Part shown: positions 1 through 5,249 of the stretch, piece after piece
How positions within the stretch are numbered: position 1 is the stretch's first letter
Layout of the letters: each line of letters opens with the position of its first letter
Assembly: GCF_947254915.1 (NCBI RefSeq)
Contig: NZ_CAMYEZ010000131.1
Span: forward strand, 1-5,249
Reading direction: 5' to 3'
From: an uncultured Porphyromonas sp.
Lineage (GTDB): Bacteria; Bacteroidota; Bacteroidia; Bacteroidales; Porphyromonadaceae
Length of the DNA: 5,249 nt
Translations under genes and position numbers: made by a program
Notes under the pieces: model-generated
The model's database searches: none
Seen by the model: only the letters and a program-made list of their open reading frames with translations
What the model was told of the DNA's origin: nothing

Positions 1-11
1 TAACCGCTGTA

Positions 12-193
12 GGGACGCACGATCTGTGCGTCCGTTGTCGAACGACGAGACGTGTGACGGCTGTAGGGACGCACGGGAGTGTCTAGCGGGAGGGCGTCCG
101 TCCCCGTTAAATCCACGGATACCGTAACTTTTGACACAACGGACGCACAGATCGTGCGTCCCGACAAAGGGCTACTCGTTCTGTGCGTCCCTA
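12..193. repeat. REP-like inverted repeat cluster with GGGACGCAC core
   Basis: This non-coding block contains several copies of one short motif in both orientations. Bases 12-38 and 136-162 are an exact 27-base inverted repeat of each other. Each of these is itself a hairpin: an 8-bp stem (GGACGCAC paired with GTGCGTCC) closing a 5-base loop, at 13-33 and 141-161. Further copies are the 14-base CTGTAGGGACGCAC at 7-20 and 61-74 (direct), and GTGCGTCCCTAC at 183-194 (inverted). No open reading frame is credible here. The pattern resembles REP/MITE-type intergenic repeats placed between genes, but no transposase or target-site duplication is visible, so the element class is not established. Such structures can also stabilise mRNA 3' ends. 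Confidence 0.75.
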
Positions 194-217
194 CGACTAC
201 AAGCCTGGCTGTAGTCG
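194..217 (-). other. Stem-loop just downstream of the operon; possible transcript 3' end
   Basis: Bases 194-201 (CGACTACA) and 210-217 (TGTAGTCG) form a perfect 8-bp stem with an 8-base loop, 21 bases past the last stop codon of the operon. In the direction of transcription it is followed by TAGGGACG and not by a U-tract, so it is not a standard intrinsic terminator. It may be an mRNA 3'-end stabilising structure, a Rho-associated end, or part of the neighbouring repeat cluster. Confidence 0.4.
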
Positions 218-227
218 CACTGTGCTA

Positions 228-237
228 GGGGGGGGGG
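228..237. repeat. Homopolymer run of ten G (ten C on the coding strand)
   Basis: Ten consecutive G bases lie directly against the TAA stop codon (238-240) of the DUF4374 gene, so the transcript would read TAA followed by ten C. Runs this long are prone to slippage and to sequencing or assembly error. Because the run lies after the stop, a length change would not alter the encoded protein. Confidence 0.9.
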
Positions 238-1539
238 TTACTCCTTGACGACGGGCGTGATGCGGTCTAGCTCGAAGCCGTCAGCCAGCGTAGCACCCTT
301 GGTCACCTGGCGGGTGTTGACATTGTACTGGTAGATGGTCGTAGGAGCGCCCTCCACGTTGGCACCGATGCTGACCAAGTCACCATTACGAACGGCTAGC
401 TGACCATAGTTACCATTGCTAAAGGGAATATCCTTGATATGCTCGACCTGATGCGTCTTCATGTTGCAGCGTAGCCAGTAGTAGATGTAGCGGTTAGTCT
501 TGCTACTCCAGTCAGTATTGCCCTTCTCCTTGAAGTCTGGATCCTGCATATAGAGGAGCACCTCGTCATCATTGAGCGGGAAGACCGTGATGATCTTACC
601 ACGAGGCTGTGCATATCCGTCGAAACTCTTGTCCGTCTCCATAGAGCCTGCATTGACACGGAAGAGGAAGCTACGCTGCTTCGTACCGCTCTTCTTCTTA
701 GCATTCTCGGGGATATTGCAGGAAGCTGCAGCAAAGTAGAAGTTACCCTTAGAGTCAAAGAAAGTCTTCTGACAGCGCGTCTCACCAAAAGAGGTTGAGC
801 TCAGGTGCTCACAGCGTGGATCCTTGTCGATCTTCTTCACCGCCATCGTACTCGCATCAATGAATGCGATGTAGATCTCATTACGCTTGGGAGGCTGTGC
901 CATCTTAGTCTTCTTAGACTTGACCATATAGACGTGTGGGAAGATGAGCATATTGTCAGCCTTGCGGTAGCCTAGCAGACCGCTAGAGTTAAAGAGCTCA
1001 CCCTCGGCAGGCTTAGGTAGGTCAAGCTTGCCCTCAGCAACGATGGCCATCTTATTGACATCAACCTTGACCCAAGACATCTCCTGCTTGTCACCTACGG
1101 AGCTAACTAGGACAAGTGTGTTGTCGTCTAGCCAAGCGTGTGAGAAGCGACGGTCTAGGATCTGTGGCATGGGGAACTCCTTGATTGTCTCGATGCCCGT
1201 GTTGGACACGCGGAACTTGCCGAAGCGACCCTCGCGAGAGATGTTGTAGTAGTAACCATTGTGGTAGACCACGTTGGGCGTTAGGGTAGATGCAGAGGTC
1301 TCTACCCCCTGTCCCTTAATGCTGAAGACACCCTGGGTCAGATCAGCAACACGTGCGATGATGTGCGGGTCTGCGTTGGCCGTTGAGCTCCCAGCGGTAG
1401 AAGCCTCTATGGGAACCCATAGGTCATAGCCCACAGTTATCTCCTTCTCAGGCTGGGGCGTATCTGGGCCACACGACGTGAATGAGAGTGTGACGAGAGC
1501 GACCACGAGGGCCGCCAGTAAGCGATAAGCTTTAGTCAT
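238..1539 (-). CDS. DUF4374 lipoprotein, probable surface beta-propeller ligand-binding protein
   Basis: This 433-residue protein starts with a lipoprotein signal: basic n-region (MTKAYR), hydrophobic residues 7-20, and a lipobox FTSC with the acylated cysteine at residue 23. A Gly/Pro/Asp/Glu-rich linker follows (24-33), compatible with export to the Bacteroidota cell surface. The rest is rich in short beta-type repeats with aromatic and Gly-Asn turns (for example FFDSKGNFYFA at 260-270 and YIYYWLRC at 351-358), as expected for the DUF4374 family, which is predicted to fold as a beta-propeller. The mature part has four further cysteines (243, 256, 274, 358) that could form disulfides. Family members are typically encoded beside TonB-dependent receptors, and some are implicated in siderophore capture. 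Being last in a B12-riboswitch operon suggests it hands a corrinoid or other metal chelate to the receptor upstream; that ligand is inferred. The ATG at 1539 is chosen because it gives the complete lipoprotein signal. It lies 44 bases after the receptor's stop, in A/T-rich sequence with no clear Shine-Dalgarno. Confidence 0.88.
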   Translation of the reverse strand: MTKAYRLLAALVVALVTLSFTSCGPDTPQPEKEITVGYDLWVPIEASTAGSSTANADPHIIARVADLTQGVFSIKGQGVETSASTLTPNVVYHNGYYYNISREGRFGKFRVSNTGIETIKEFPMPQILDRRFSHAWLDDNTLVLVSSVGDKQEMSWVKVDVNKMAIVAEGKLDLPKPAEGELFNSSGLLGYRKADNMLIFPHVYMVKSKKTKMAQPPKRNEIYIAFIDASTMAVKKIDKDPRCEHLSSTSFGETRCQKTFFDSKGNFYFAAASCNIPENAKKKSGTKQRSFLFRVNAGSMETDKSFDGYAQPRGKIITVFPLNDDEVLLYMQDPDFKEKGNTDWSSKTNRYIYYWLRCNMKTHQVEHIKDIPFSNGNYGQLAVRNGDLVSIGANVEGAPTTIYQYNVNTRQVTKGATLADGFELDRITPVVKE

Positions 1540-1583
1540 AGTAATCTAAGTTTTGATGATTGATGTAAGTGTTCGTATGTCTT

Positions 1584-3743
1584 CTAGTTAAGGAATATGC
1601 GGAGCTTGCAGTAGAAGGCGCGTCCAGGCTTCTGTAACATATAGTTGTCATAGAGCGGACGGTCTAGTAGATTGCTGCTCTGCAGAGATATGGAGTAGCG
1701 GTCGTGAGCGAAGCTCCAGGTGACCCCAGCCGAGAGGTCGTAACTGGTCGGGATGACCGCCTTGGTGTTTTTGCGCCCAAAGGCTGCCCAGGTGAGGTAA
1801 AACCAGTGGATATAGCCTAGACCCGCATTAAAGTGTATAGCACTTGCCTGGATGCCAAACGGCTTGCGCCAGTTAGCCCCTAGGAGTAGATTGCCATATA
1901 GGAAGGGATCGTTGGGGATCCGATAGCCGTAGGTCGGGTTGGGCTGACCGTAGACGTTGATGCGCGTGCGGTCCCGCTCGTCGGTGTAGGTGCCGTTGAG
2001 CGTGAGGTCGAGGAGATTAGCATAGTTGTACTTGACCTCCATCTCGCCACCGAGGACGAGCGACGAACCGACATTGTCGTACTGGCTCTCGACGTCACCC
2101 AGCACCACACGGTGTATGTAGTTGGAGACGTTGCGATAGAAGGCGGTCGCCTCGTAGTTGAGGAAGTGCAGGCCACCCCACTGAGCCTGTCCGTAGAGCG
2201 TTAGGTTGAGGTTGTAAGCTTGCTCAGGCTGGAGCTTGAAGTTGGGGTAGATATTGGCTCCATTACCCATCAGCTCACGAGCTGTCGGCAGGCGGGTGGC
2301 ACGCTCGAAGGAAGCTTTGACAGCCAGCTCGTCAGCAATCGTGTAGCGTAGTCCTAGCCCGTAGCCCAGTTTGTTTTTAGTCTGTTGCGTAGGCACATCT
2401 TTGACACCCGTCAGCCAGTACATATCAGCCTGCTCGATGGCAACGTGGTAGAGGTAGTCCTTGGCAAAGATCATCCCACGCAGACGGCCATGGAGGAGTG
2501 TCGTGCCATACGAGAGCCCGAAGATGTGCTGCGCCATGCGGTCACGTGACGACTCAAAGTCAAGATCGTAAGTATCGTACCGCTTATTGGCTATGGAGCT
2601 CATCTGATAGTTGAAGTTGAGATCTCCGCCCTGAGGGATGCTGTAGGCGAGGTTAGCACGTGCCGTCCAGGAGGGGCGCACCGTGTGGCGGATCATACGA
2701 GTGCGACGCATCAGCTCGCTGTAGTGTGTCTCTACGAAGGTGCCATCCCAGCTATACTTGCGGTAGGCAGTATCTGTGATCATGATATGATTGCGAGCGA
2801 AGGAAGCGTCCAGCGTGGCGGAGAGCCCTGGGGTGAAGAGATTGCGCTTGGCATAGTGTGCCGAGAAGCTCAAGTCGTCGCGATCACGCATCGCCTCACC
2901 AATGACCAGCGTCTGACGAAAGCCGGTCTGTATCTCGCTGGCACTCTTTGTATAGCCTACCCCGAGCAGAGCCGCATCAGCCCACGGCTTCTTGGTCACG
3001 CCCAGCTGCAGCCGTCCTAAGATCGACTGGTAGCCATCGTGAAAGCGTCGGAAGTCGCGCTGCTCGTACTCTTGCTTTTCACCATTCCACACCTCCATGC
3101 CACGCATGATGTAGTCATTCTTAGAGTACTGATAGCGTAGTGTGGGGCGCACCGTAAAGCCACTCCGCTGCTCTCTATACTGCCCCGCTAGATCTAGCGC
3201 AAAGGTGTGAAAGGAGCCACCCCGCAGCGAACAGTCCAAATAGCTCTCCCCACGGCTGTTGGTCACGATGTTGACCGCTCCACCGAGGGCATCCATACCT
3301 AGCTCAGGCGGCACAACCCCTTTGTAGATCTCAACACGATCAATGAGGTTCACCGGCAGTGTAGCGAGCGAAGCCCCCTCGCCCATCGAGGAGAGTGGCA
3401 CACCATTGATAAAGTAGCGAACGGCACTACCCGACAGACCATTGATCGACAGCTCATTGCTTGAGCCCACACCACCAGACTCTCTGAGACGTACGCCCGA
3501 GCTCTGAGCGACCAGTTCGTTGAGACTCCCCATCGAGGCGATGAGAGGCTTGACATCTAGGCTGATCGCCGAGAGCGTCTGCTGCTGCATGATACGTCTA
3601 TGGGTAGGCGCCACGACGATCACCTCGCCGAGGTTCTTATAGTCTATCGTATCGTGAGGCTGTGTGCGTGTCTTCCTCTGAGCAGTGATCGGGAGCACAC
3701 AGCTAGCTAGGAGCAGAAATAGGTAAAGGTAGCTACGTCTCAT
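1584..3743 (-). CDS. TonB-dependent outer-membrane receptor (BtuB-like size, substrate uncertain)
   Basis: This is an intact 719-residue TonB-dependent transporter that would import a scarce ligand across the outer membrane using energy from TonB-ExbBD. A signal peptide (basic MRRS, hydrophobic 5-19) probably ends after ITA at residue 21. A TonB-box-like segment, LGEVIVVAP, sits at 38-46. The plug domain spans about 55-162 and includes SINGLSG (99-105), VEIYKGVVP (137-145) and the hallmark MDALGGAVNIVTN (150-162). The remainder is a beta-barrel with alternating aromatic strands. It ends in a typical C-terminal block (NLLDRPLYDNY, then PGRAFYCKLRIFLN), so it is not truncated. It lacks the N-terminal carboxypeptidase-regulatory-like domain of SusC-type receptors, and its size fits cobalamin, haem or siderophore receptors. 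The ATG is four bases after the chelatase stop (TAAGCCGATG), implying translational coupling. Cobalamin or corrinoid is the favoured substrate because of the riboswitch; haem or a siderophore remains possible. Confidence 0.93.
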   Translation of the reverse strand: MRRSYLYLFLLLASCVLPITAQRKTRTQPHDTIDYKNLGEVIVVAPTHRRIMQQQTLSAISLDVKPLIASMGSLNELVAQSSGVRLRESGGVGSSNELSINGLSGSAVRYFINGVPLSSMGEGASLATLPVNLIDRVEIYKGVVPPELGMDALGGAVNIVTNSRGESYLDCSLRGGSFHTFALDLAGQYREQRSGFTVRPTLRYQYSKNDYIMRGMEVWNGEKQEYEQRDFRRFHDGYQSILGRLQLGVTKKPWADAALLGVGYTKSASEIQTGFRQTLVIGEAMRDRDDLSFSAHYAKRNLFTPGLSATLDASFARNHIMITDTAYRKYSWDGTFVETHYSELMRRTRMIRHTVRPSWTARANLAYSIPQGGDLNFNYQMSSIANKRYDTYDLDFESSRDRMAQHIFGLSYGTTLLHGRLRGMIFAKDYLYHVAIEQADMYWLTGVKDVPTQQTKNKLGYGLGLRYTIADELAVKASFERATRLPTARELMGNGANIYPNFKLQPEQAYNLNLTLYGQAQWGGLHFLNYEATAFYRNVSNYIHRVVLGDVESQYDNVGSSLVLGGEMEVKYNYANLLDLTLNGTYTDERDRTRINVYGQPNPTYGYRIPNDPFLYGNLLLGANWRKPFGIQASAIHFNAGLGYIHWFYLTWAAFGRKNTKAVIPTSYDLSAGVTWSFAHDRYSISLQSSNLLDRPLYDNYMLQKPGRAFYCKLRIFLN

Positions 3744-3747
3744 CGGC

Positions 3748-4698
3748 TTACTGAGCTATAGAGTCAGACTGGTGTAGCTTCTCGCCAGTCTCCTCGTAGA
3801 TCGCTTTCTTGTCCATAATGGAGAGACGACGATGGGTCATGAAGAAGTCCACTTTCTTCAAGATCATCTCCTGAACCTCTGGCAGTTCGCCGAGCCCACG
3901 CACCACGCTCTCGACCTGATAGCCGAGCGCCTCTAGCTGGGGTTGCCACTCTTGGAGCATATCCTCCTGGGCATGCTCGCCCGCCACGATCATGAGCGGC
4001 TGTAGGCAGACTCGCTTGAGACCCGTAGCACGCAGACGCTCGAGCGCCTCCTCATAGTAAGGATAACCCTCCACACAGCCCACGATCACCTGTCCATAGC
4101 CGTGGCGCTGCAGATAGTGATCCAGCATCGCATACTGAGCCGTGGCACTATCGTAGGTGCCGTGACCCACCCATAGGTAAGCCACATCGGGCTCTAGATG
4201 AGCGGTCATGATAGCGGTCAAATCCTTATAATCACTCTCGTAGAAGAGGAGTGGCGTCACCAGTCTGATCTTCTTAAAGAGGTTCTGCTGATGCGCCACC
4301 TCATAGGATAGCGACTCCATCTCTACCCCATCGACGATGGTCGTAGAGACAACCAGCAGATGGGTAAAGCCTTCACGGGCTAGCTCTTTGAGCGCTTCGC
4401 CCGGCGTGGGGATCTCTATACCCCGCGCAGCTAGGCGCTTGCGCACGATACGCGAACTGTAAGCTTGACGAACCTCTAGGTTGGGATAGGCGGAGGCTAT
4501 GCACTTATTGATCGCATCGAGGGTGACCCGACGGGTGTCGTCATGGGTCGTACCAAAGTGAACCACGAGGATAGCCCCTTTGTCATTAGGACCCATACCT
4601 GCAAAGAGCGAGTCGGTCTCAAAGATCTTATTGCCCGCCTGTAGCGATAGCCCACCTAGGAGTAGTGTCATATATAATAATAGGAGTCGTTGCATCAT
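3748..4698 (-). CDS. cbiK: Exported CbiK-family sirohydrochlorin cobaltochelatase
   Basis: From the ATG at 4698 this is a 316-residue class II tetrapyrrole chelatase of the CbiK type, which inserts Co2+ into sirohydrochlorin in anaerobic B12 synthesis. The N-terminal block GAILVVHFGTTHDDT (41-55) matches the family start. Comparison from memory with Salmonella CbiK (catalytic Glu89, His145, His207) aligns Glu126 in VDGVEMES, His179 in WVGHGTYD and His242 in VAGEHAQEDM, so the active site looks complete. Unlike cytoplasmic CbiK it has a signal peptide: MMQR, a hydrophobic stretch to residue 19, and likely cleavage after LSLQA (residue 21). There is no lipobox, so a periplasmic location is predicted, as for the Desulfovibrio periplasmic CbiK. 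The P. gingivalis homologue IhtB/FetB has been linked to haem. An upstream in-frame GTG (4773) or ATG (4737) would bury this signal behind 25 or 12 extra residues, so 4698 is preferred; 4695 is equally possible. It is the first gene of the operon. Confidence 0.88.
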   Translation of the reverse strand: MMQRLLLLYMTLLLGGLSLQAGNKIFETDSLFAGMGPNDKGAILVVHFGTTHDDTRRVTLDAINKCIASAYPNLEVRQAYSSRIVRKRLAARGIEIPTPGEALKELAREGFTHLLVVSTTIVDGVEMESLSYEVAHQQNLFKKIRLVTPLLFYESDYKDLTAIMTAHLEPDVAYLWVGHGTYDSATAQYAMLDHYLQRHGYGQVIVGCVEGYPYYEEALERLRATGLKRVCLQPLMIVAGEHAQEDMLQEWQPQLEALGYQVESVVRGLGELPEVQEMILKKVDFFMTHRRLSIMDKKAIYEETGEKLHQSDSIAQ

Positions 4699-4752
4699 AC
4701 GGTTGTTGCTTTGATCTGCTAGGTCAAGTCTAAGCATAGCACAGGGATAGCA

Positions 4753-4770
4753 CCACGCTCGTAAGCGTAG
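4753..4770 (-). promoter_or_regulatory. Leader stem-loop B after the AGGAGG, with UACG loop
   Basis: In the transcript CUACGCU (4770-4764) pairs with AGCGUGG (4759-4753) in a 7-bp stem including one G-U pair, closing a UACG tetraloop. It lies between an isolated AGGAGG (4778-4773) and the chosen start at 4698. Its arms are nearly the same as those of the upstream stem-loop at 4818-4839, so the two can exchange partners. A role in the riboswitch's expression platform is an inference. Confidence 0.5.
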
Positions 4771-4772
4771 CA

Positions 4773-4778
4773 CCTCCT
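4773..4778 (-). promoter_or_regulatory. Isolated Shine-Dalgarno-like AGGAGG in the leader
   Basis: The transcript reads TTAGGAGGTGC here, an unusually perfect Shine-Dalgarno core for a Bacteroidota leader. No ATG or GTG lies at the usual 5-9 bases downstream: the overlapping GTG at 4773 is too close, and the next in-frame ATG (4737) is too far. It may be a fortuitous match, a decoy, or a structural part of the riboswitch platform, since the sequences flanking it can pair with each other. Confidence 0.35.
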
Positions 4779-4817
4779 AAGAGATATATGCCTCTGATCC
4801 ATTAACATAGCATTGAG

Positions 4818-4839
4818 GTACGCTTGCCACCGAGCGTAC
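4818..4839 (-). promoter_or_regulatory. Leader stem-loop A, candidate riboswitch regulatory hairpin
   Basis: A perfect 7-bp stem (GUACGCU at 4839-4833 with AGCGUAC at 4824-4818) closes the 8-base loop CGGUGGCA, 20 bases past the aptamer. This is where class I cobalamin riboswitches carry the hairpin whose loop kisses L5. The loop's GGCA could pair with UGCC at the L5 side of the aptamer, but the match is only about four bases, so the kissing interaction is tentative. No U-tract follows, so control of translation is more likely than termination. Confidence 0.5.
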
Positions 4840-4859
4840 ACAGTTATATACTAAGTTAC

Positions 4860-5052
4860 GAGTGGAGGCAGGTCTCCTGACTTACCCCAGCCTATCAACG
4901 CCTTCCCACCAGACCTCAGTCGGGCAGTGGCTCATACGACTCTTGTGATAGGCTCTGTGAAATAGGGGGATCACAGTAGCGGGCACTGTACCAGATTCGC
5001 ACTGGACTTCCCTCTTGCATCGCTCGGCAGGCGAGCTGATGCACCACCACTC
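4860..5052 (-). promoter_or_regulatory. Cobalamin (B12) riboswitch aptamer
   Basis: Read on the minus strand, this contains the conserved cobalamin aptamer elements in order. The outer stem pairs GAGTGG (5052-5047) with CCACTC (4865-4860). A long P2-type hairpin follows (5043-5016; TGCATC/GATGCA plus GCTCG/CGAGC). Next come the AGGGAAGTCCAGTGCGAATC core and the CCCGCTACTGTGA segment, whose L5-type loop is closed by ACAGT/ACTGT. The GCCACTG motif (4931-4925) and the GGGAAGGCG segment come next, with a 9-bp helix pairing AGCCTATCA (4954-4946) with TGATAGGCT (4897-4889). The 3' B12 box AAGTCAGGAGACCTGCCT is at 4883-4866. Binding of adenosyl- or related cobalamin to this class usually lowers expression of downstream genes. 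It precedes the chelatase-receptor-lipoprotein operon, which should therefore be switched on by B12 shortage. Confidence 0.96.
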
Positions 5053-5067
5053 AAAGATGTTGTACGG

Positions 5068-5075
5068 CAAAGATA
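5068..5075 (-). promoter_or_regulatory. Bacteroidota-type -7 promoter element (TATCTTTG)
   Basis: TATCTTTG is an exact match to the Bacteroidota -7 consensus TAnnTTTG. It lies 15 bases upstream of the first paired base of the riboswitch, so transcription would begin just ahead of the aptamer. No good TTTG-type -33 element is visible at the usual distance; TTTC at 5093-5090 is close but at a short spacing. The placement is the strongest support. Confidence 0.6.
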
Positions 5076-5087
5076 CAAAAAAGAGTC

Positions 5088-5114
5088 TAGAAACTAGAAG
5101 ATTAGAAGTTAGAG
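5088..5114. repeat. Short TAGAA direct repeats upstream of the promoter
   Basis: Four TAGAA/TAGAG words start at 5088, 5095, 5103 and 5110, at 7-8-base spacing. They overlap the expected -33 region of the promoter. They may be a simple degenerate tandem repeat or a binding region; nothing more can be said from one copy. Confidence 0.4.
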
Positions 5115-5249
5115 ATTCAGGGCTGACGCATTATATCGGACGAGTGCATCTACGTCTCTATGGCAGAAATCGGGAGGTGGAGGGAATCGGGAAATTCATC
5201 CGTAGATATTTTGGATTATCCAGCGAGGAAACGAAAAATTCTTCGGAAC
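5115..5249. other. Non-coding upstream region with no recognised gene
   Basis: No convincing gene is seen. A plus-strand frame opens at ATG 5160 and stays open for 30 codons to the window edge, but its product is not recognisable and no ribosome binding site is clear. AATCGGGA is repeated at 5168-5175 and 5185-5192. The stretch could be an intergenic repeat or the start of a divergent gene cut by the window edge. Confidence 0.3.

Noticed and set aside
194..217. Intrinsic terminator for the operon
   Set aside because: The stem is good but no U-tract follows in the direction of transcription, so it is listed only as a stem-loop.
459..1249. Open frames within the DUF4374 gene (minus 459-788, plus 1028-1249)
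   Set aside because: Their low-complexity Ser/Arg/Thr-rich products are typical of out-of-frame translation of a real gene.
1880..2176. 98-codon same-strand frame inside the receptor gene
   Set aside because: It is a Ser/Thr/Arg-rich out-of-frame product; the overlapping receptor frame is continuous and well supported.
2685..3020. 111-codon plus-strand open frame antisense to the receptor gene
   Set aside because: It is fully inside an intact TonB-receptor gene on the other strand, with no recognisable domain; it is a shadow frame.
3699..3743. Possible lipobox LASC (cysteine 15) in the receptor signal peptide
   Set aside because: The residues after the cysteine are hydrophobic (VLPITA) and lead to a normal signal peptidase I site; TonB receptors are not usually lipoproteins.
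4882..5070. 62-codon minus-strand open frame over the riboswitch
   Set aside because: It lies almost entirely inside the conserved B12 aptamer; its sequence is explained by RNA structure, and it has no recognisable protein features.
5160..5249. Start of a divergent plus-strand gene running off the window
   Set aside because: Only 30 open codons are visible, with no family signature or clear ribosome binding site; the evidence is too weak for a gene call.

Overview
The window most likely comes from a Bacteroidota chromosome, probably a Porphyromonas-type organism. The grounds are a DUF4374 surface-type lipoprotein next to a TonB-dependent receptor, a TAnnTTTG-type -7 promoter element, weak dependence on Shine-Dalgarno sequences, and moderate GC content. 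The species is inferred from sequence feel and was not established by any search.

All recognisable genes lie on the minus strand and form one compact transcription unit read from right to left. At the right end (5053-5249) is a promoter region with an exact TAnnTTTG match (5068-5075). It is followed at once by a complete cobalamin (B12) riboswitch aptamer (4860-5052). A 160-nt leader follows, holding two stem-loops whose arms can swap partners (4753-4839) and an isolated AGGAGG. The leader runs into an exported CbiK-family cobaltochelatase (3748-4698). Four nucleotides later comes an intact 719-residue TonB-dependent outer-membrane receptor (1584-3743). After a 44-nt gap comes a 433-residue DUF4374 lipoprotein, probably a beta-propeller (238-1539).

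The three products make sense as an envelope system for a metal-tetrapyrrole or corrinoid: a lipoprotein that could capture ligand, a TonB-driven transporter, and a periplasmic chelatase that could insert or remove the metal. The riboswitch implies expression when cobalamin is scarce. The ligand could be cobalamin or a corrinoid, a cobalt chelate, or another metal tetrapyrrole; sequence alone does not decide this. A related CbiK-like protein in P. gingivalis (IhtB/FetB) has been linked to haem uptake, so the B12 riboswitch here is informative.

The left 237 bases are non-coding. They hold a cluster of REP-like inverted repeats built on a GGGACGCAC core, a stem-loop just past the operon, and a run of ten G (ten C on the coding strand) directly abutting the last stop codon.
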